A stretch of DNA of 64,000 nucleotides from the NCBI RefSeq assembly GCF_014649835.1, contig NZ_BMTU01000003.1, positions 310,001-374,000 on the forward strand, given 5' to 3'. Each line of letters begins with the position of its first letter. The stretch's first letter is position 1. The notes beneath the pieces are model-generated. The model was not told the DNA's origin and searched no databases. It saw only the letters and a list, made by a program, of their open reading frames with translations. The DNA is from Streptomyces pilosus. GTDB lineage: Bacteria; Actinomycetota; Actinomycetes; Streptomycetales; Streptomycetaceae. Below are positions 60,903 to 64,000 of the stretch, piece after piece. The position numbers and the translations under genes were made by a program.

Positions 60903-61811
60903 GTGACCACCGAGATCCTCACTCCGGCGGCCGGCCGGAGAGGCGCCACCACCGGGGTCAGTACGGCCTTCGGCACCTTCGGCGAGCTGCTCCAGGGAGT
61001 GCTGCCCGAGGAGCACGGCGACTTCCTGGTGACGCTGCCCGTCGCCCGCTGGGCCATGGCCAGGTTCGAACCGCGCCCGGACCCGGGCCTGCTGACGGTC
61101 CATCCGGCGCACAAGAAGAAGGCGCTCCGCCTCACCTCGATGATCCTGGAGGACGCCGGCTGGCCGGGCGGGGGCACCCTGACGATCCACAGCACCCTCC
61201 CCGAGGGCAAGGGGCTGGCCAGCTCCTCGGCGGACCTGGTGGCCACGGCCCGCGCGGTGGCCAACGCGCTGGACGAGCCCATGCCGCCCCGCCGGATCGA
61301 GTCGTACCTGGCCAGGATCGAGCCGACCGACGGGGTGCTCTACTCCTCGATCGTCGCCTTCCACCACCGCACCGTCCGGTTGCGCGCCCAGCTGGGTTCG
61401 CTGCCGTCCATGGCCGTCGTCAGTGCCGACGAGGGCGGCGCCGTGGACACGGTGGACTTCAACAACATCCCGAAGCCGTTCACCGAGGCCGACAAGCGCG
61501 AGTACGCCCGGCTGCTCGGCCGGGTCACCACCGCCGTCGCCCGCCGGGACCTCGCCGAGGTCGGGCGGGTGGCGACGGAGAGCGCCCGGATGAACCAGGT
61601 GCTGCGGCACAAGTGGTCCCTGGAGGGGATGGCCGCGATCTGCCGTGACGTGGGCGGCCTCGGGGTCGTCGTCGGCCACAGCGGCACGGCCGTCGGCATC
61701 CTGCTCGACACGGCCTCGCCGGACTGCCCGGCCCAGCTCGCGGCGGCCGCCCAGGCGTGCCAGGAACTGGTCGGGAACGTCACCGTGTACCGCACGCTGA
61801 GCTTCGACTGA
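60903..61811 (+). CDS. GHMP kinase, threonine kinase-like (DabC-like)
   Basis: A 302-residue GHMP-family kinase. The phosphate-binding motif is PEGKGLASSSADLVATA and the N-terminal part starts with TAFGTFGELLQGVLP, as in threonine kinases of the PduX type. It would phosphorylate the hydroxyl of threonine, making phosphothreonine for the PLP enzyme. This kinase plus the PLP enzyme and the argininosuccinate-lyase-like enzyme is the set proposed for diaminobutyrate synthesis. GTG 60903 lies 12 bases after the NRPS stop, behind GGAGGGAG. The kinase is the last gene before a strong terminator. Confidence 0.9.
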   Translation: MTTEILTPAAGRRGATTGVSTAFGTFGELLQGVLPEEHGDFLVTLPVARWAMARFEPRPDPGLLTVHPAHKKKALRLTSMILEDAGWPGGGTLTIHSTLPEGKGLASSSADLVATARAVANALDEPMPPRRIESYLARIEPTDGVLYSSIVAFHHRTVRLRAQLGSLPSMAVVSADEGGAVDTVDFNNIPKPFTEADKREYARLLGRVTTAVARRDLAEVGRVATESARMNQVLRHKWSLEGMAAICRDVGGLGVVVGHSGTAVGILLDTASPDCPAQLAAAAQACQELVGNVTVYRTLSFD

Positions 61812-61826
61812 CCGGCGCGGGACCGA

Positions 61827-61870
61827 GCGCGAGGGGCCGCACCCGGAAGACCGGGTGCGGCCCCTCGCGC
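61827..61870. terminator. 20-bp perfect terminator between the two convergent cluster operons
   Basis: A flawless 20-bp stem (61827-61846 with 61851-61870) with an AAGA loop separates the plus-strand kinase gene from the minus-strand TauD gene. It is among the strongest hairpins in the window. Confidence 0.95.
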
Positions 61871-61880
61871 GTGCGCCGGC

Positions 61881-62828
61881 TCAGGGGGCGAACGGCTCGC
61901 CCAGCCCGGCGACGATCTCCCGCTCGCCGCGGTACGGTTCGCGGCTGTGCGCCGTGCGGACGTTGTCGACCAGCAGCAGGTCGCCCCGCCGCCACGGCTC
62001 GCGCACCGTGTGCCGCTCGTACACCTCGTTGATCAGGTCGACGGTGGCGCGGTCCAGCGGGGCGCCGTCGCCGCGGAAGGTGTTGAACGGCAGCCCCTCG
62101 GGGCCGAACTCGGCGGTGAGGAAGGAGCGGACCTCGGGGGCCATCGTCCACTCGTTGAGGAACGCGATCTGGTTGAACCAGCAGCGCTCACCGGTGGCCG
62201 GGTGGGCGAGCACCGCGGGCCGGGTCTGCGCGGTGCGCAGTCCGCCGTCGGCGTCCCACCGGGTCTCGATGCCGTGCTCCGCGCAGTAGCGGTCCACCTC
62301 GGCCCGGTCGGTGCTGCCGAACGCCTCCTGCCAGCCGATCCCGACGAACGGGTTGTAGCTGCGGGTCAGCCGCCAGCCGTGCCGTTCGAACGGCTCCACC
62401 AGGGCCGGCGGCAGGTCGGCGAGGACGGCGCGGGCGTCCGCGAGCGCCGTGACGCCGCCCGAGGCCGGGGGCGTCACACAGGCGAAGGCGAGCAGGCGCG
62501 GGGCACGGGCCGCGTAGCTCAACTCGTGGTGCATGCACATCGGCTGGTCCGCCGGCCAGTGCGACGACGAGTACACACCGGGCGTCCCGTACGGGTCGCG
62601 CGGGGCGAACCCCTCGCGTTCGGTCATGCCCTCGCCGAGGACCGCGGCCACGGTCTCTACGGCCCGTTCCCGGCTGTCCAGGTCCAGTCCGCGGACCAGG
62701 ACGGCGCCGTGCCGGGCCACCAGGTCCCGCAGTTCCGCGCGGTGTCCGGACGCCCAGGCCACCGCGTCCGCGCCGGGGGCGGGTGCGGCGTCCAGGCGCG
62801 CGAGGGGCTGGGTCTGCGCTTTCGTCAT
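61881..62828 (-). CDS. SyrP-like Fe(II)/alpha-ketoglutarate oxygenase (TauD family)
   Basis: A 315-residue TauD/TfdA-family oxygenase. The metal-binding part is MCMHHELSY (His and Glu as the first two ligands), and the distal ligand and alpha-ketoglutarate salt bridge are seen in NVRTAHSREPYRGEREIV. The closest type is SyrP, which hydroxylates the beta carbon of aspartate on a carrier protein. Here it could hydroxylate aspartate or methylaspartate, or the diaminobutyrate chain, during assembly. It lies 47 bases downstream of the ABC-2 permease stop in the same direction, so it is in the same operon as the glutamate mutase subunit. Confidence 0.88.
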   Translation of the reverse strand: MTKAQTQPLARLDAAPAPGADAVAWASGHRAELRDLVARHGAVLVRGLDLDSRERAVETVAAVLGEGMTEREGFAPRDPYGTPGVYSSSHWPADQPMCMHHELSYAARAPRLLAFACVTPPASGGVTALADARAVLADLPPALVEPFERHGWRLTRSYNPFVGIGWQEAFGSTDRAEVDRYCAEHGIETRWDADGGLRTAQTRPAVLAHPATGERCWFNQIAFLNEWTMAPEVRSFLTAEFGPEGLPFNTFRGDGAPLDRATVDLINEVYERHTVREPWRRGDLLLVDNVRTAHSREPYRGEREIVAGLGEPFAP

Positions 62829-62874
62829 GGTGTCCTCCGTGACGTCGGTGGTCGGTCGGGTGGGGGCGTGCGGG

Positions 62875-63702
62875 TCAGGTCACGGGCCGGCGGAACGCCC
62901 ACACCGCCGCGGCGGACCCGAGCGCCGCGACGAGCAGGCTGGCGCCCAGCGCCGCCCACAACCGCGTCCCCAGCGGGGTGTCGAGGGCGAGGGCGCGGGA
63001 GGCGTCCATCGCGTACGACAGCGGGTTGAGCTTCGCCAGGATCTGGAGCCAGCCCGGCAGCCGGTCCACCGGGACGAAGGCGCTGGAGGCGAACATCAGC
63101 GGGAACGTCACCAGGTAGGCGGCCGCCTGCATGGCCTCGGCGCTGCGCAGCCACGCCGCGAGCGCCAGGAAGATCCACGTCAGCGCCCACACGACGACGC
63201 ACGTCAGCAGCAGCGCGGCCAGCACGCCGAACGGGCCGCCGGCCGGACGGGAGCCGAGCGCCAGCACGGCCACCGCGACGAGGATCACCAGCTGGGCGGC
63301 GGTGCGCAGCAGATCGGCGAGGCTGCGGGCGAGCAGCAGCAGCGAGGACTGGATCGGCAGGGTGCGCAGCCGGGCCACCGCCCCGTTGTCCATGTCGCGC
63401 ACCAGCCCGATGCCCGAGGCCACCGACGGTCCGATGCCGGTGGTCACGAGCAGGGCGGGCAGCAGGTAGTCGAGGTAGCCGACGCCCTCGGGCAGGTGTC
63501 CGCGGTCGACGATGCTGCCGAACACCTCGCTGAGCAGCAGCAGCATGAACACCGGCTGGAGCAGGGCGAGGACCAGCGCCCGGCGGTGCGTCAGGTGCGC
63601 CCGGACCGAGCGGCCGGTGAGGATCATCAGCTGTGCGGGCAGGCTGCTGCCCTGCCAGGCGGTGCCGGGCCGGCCGGCGGGCAGGGAGGGGGTGAGGGTC
63701 AT
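62875..63702 (-). CDS. ABC-2 type permease, DrrB-like
   Basis: A 275-residue membrane protein with six helices of the ABC-2 type used in drug export. Segments include ALVLALLQPVFMLLLLSEVF, YLLPALLVTTGIGPSVASG, LARSLADLLRTAAQLVILVA and AAAYLVTFPLMFASSAFVPV, plus the typical LNPLSYAMDASRALAL region. It is the natural partner of the DrrA-like ATPase at 52693-53655, although on the opposite strand and 9 kb away. It overlaps the glutamate mutase gene by four bases at its start, so it is coupled to it. Confidence 0.92.
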   Translation of the reverse strand: MTLTPSLPAGRPGTAWQGSSLPAQLMILTGRSVRAHLTHRRALVLALLQPVFMLLLLSEVFGSIVDRGHLPEGVGYLDYLLPALLVTTGIGPSVASGIGLVRDMDNGAVARLRTLPIQSSLLLLARSLADLLRTAAQLVILVAVAVLALGSRPAGGPFGVLAALLLTCVVVWALTWIFLALAAWLRSAEAMQAAAYLVTFPLMFASSAFVPVDRLPGWLQILAKLNPLSYAMDASRALALDTPLGTRLWAALGASLLVAALGSAAAVWAFRRPVT

Positions 63703-64000
63703 CGGATGCCTCCTTGGTCGTAGATCCTGCGGACCCGGGTCAGGGCCGTCAGCAGCTCGTCGGAGGTCACCCGGCGGGCGGCCGTCAGCGCGGTGCGGGG
63801 CAGGGGCAGCAGCCCGGTGTCCGCCCAGCGCAGCCGCCCGTCGGTGTCGATGAAGCTGCGGGTCCGCCCCGCGTTGTCCGGGTGCAGGCAGTACGGGATG
63901 TCGAGCAGGCCGCGCCGGAAGGCCAGCAGCAGTGCCTCGCCGACGTCGTCGTGCAGCCCCAGCACGGTGCGGACGAGGACGGCGGCCTCCTCGTACACCT
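63699..64000 (-). CDS. Methylaspartate (glutamate) mutase E subunit, C-terminal part
   Basis: About 100 residues, continuing beyond the right edge. The pattern FRRGLLDIPYCLHPDNAGRT, then a following SFIDTDGRLRWADTG, is characteristic of the C-terminus of the large (epsilon) subunit of coenzyme B12-dependent glutamate mutase, which rearranges glutamate to 3-methylaspartate. The same activity supplies methylaspartate in friulimicin and related lipopeptide clusters. Its stop overlaps the permease start. The small cobalamin-binding subunit is expected upstream, outside the window. Confidence 0.85.
   Translation of the reverse strand, partial: VYEEAAVLVRTVLGLHDDVGEALLLAFRRGLLDIPYCLHPDNAGRTRSFIDTDGRLRWADTGLLPLPRTALTAARRVTSDELLTALTRVRRIYDQGGIR

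Noticed and set aside
56514-61679. A 1721-residue minus-strand frame opposite the ATP-grasp, NRPS and kinase genes
   Set aside because: It is purely antisense to three genes with clear domain motifs, with no recognisable domain of its own.

Overview
The window is chromosomal DNA of an actinomycete, almost certainly a Streptomyces. It has very high GC, frequent GTG starts, actinobacterial families (an ECF41 sigma factor, the DUF6479, SCO4225 and SCO2400 families, snapalysin), many SpoIIE phosphatases and anti-sigma ATPases, and a PHO box of the Streptomyces PhoP type. No rRNA, tRNA, CRISPR array, insertion sequence or phage module was seen.

Layout. 1-5 kb: the 3' end of aspS, a decayed reading frame, a PH-domain protein, metG and a von Willebrand A protein with a long Pro/Glu/Lys repeat. 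5-9 kb: a PHO-box-controlled PhoX-like phosphatase, then the snapalysin gene with its divergent LysR regulator. 9-14.5 kb: a membrane-anchored EEP-fold hydrolase, membrane proteins, a palindromic 21-bp tandem array and a SpoIIE phosphatase. 14.5-16.2 kb: an unlisted 55-codon secreted-peptide gene divergent from an XRE/TPR regulator, a possible peptide-signalling pair. 16.3-31 kb: housekeeping and stress genes (GAF-ANTAR, nucleoside hydrolase, alpha-glucosidase, lipoproteins, MerR plus cold-shock protein, class A beta-lactamase, orphan sugar-binding protein, ECF41 sigma with an oxidoreductase). 31.6-40.3 kb: a two-component system with a duplicated, partly dead kinase, a PAS/GAF/SpoIIE/HATPase phosphatase, a Tat-exported metallo-beta-lactamase-fold protein, and a second class A beta-lactamase divergent from a LysR gene with an 8-bp tandem repeat between them. 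40.4-44.2 kb: a four-gene operon ending in an EACC1-like protein and a caspase, which looks like a biological-conflict (suicide defence) operon. 44.3-51.5 kb: two TerD proteins, GlsB, a PAP2 phosphatase, a polysaccharide deacetylase, TspO, an ATPase, CsbD and a secreted acid phosphatase, mostly stress and envelope functions.

51.7-64 kb is the left part of a biosynthetic gene cluster that runs off the right edge. A regulator and an ABC ATPase precede five tightly linked genes: a cysteine-synthase-like PLP enzyme, an argininosuccinate-lyase-like enzyme, an ATP-grasp ligase, a one-module NRPS (partial C, A, T, TE) and a GHMP kinase. Facing them are a SyrP-like TauD oxygenase, an ABC-2 permease and the C-terminus of a glutamate mutase E subunit. 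The kinase, PLP enzyme and lyase match the gene set proposed to make 2,3-diaminobutyrate from threonine (dabABC of friulimicin). The mutase points to 3-methylaspartate. The likely product is a small peptide containing diaminobutyrate and a modified (methyl or hydroxy) aspartate. The pairing of these genes with one A-T-TE module whose thioesterase carries a Cys nucleophile, and with an ATP-grasp ligase, is the most promising undescribed system here. The caspase operon and the peptide/XRE-TPR pair come next.
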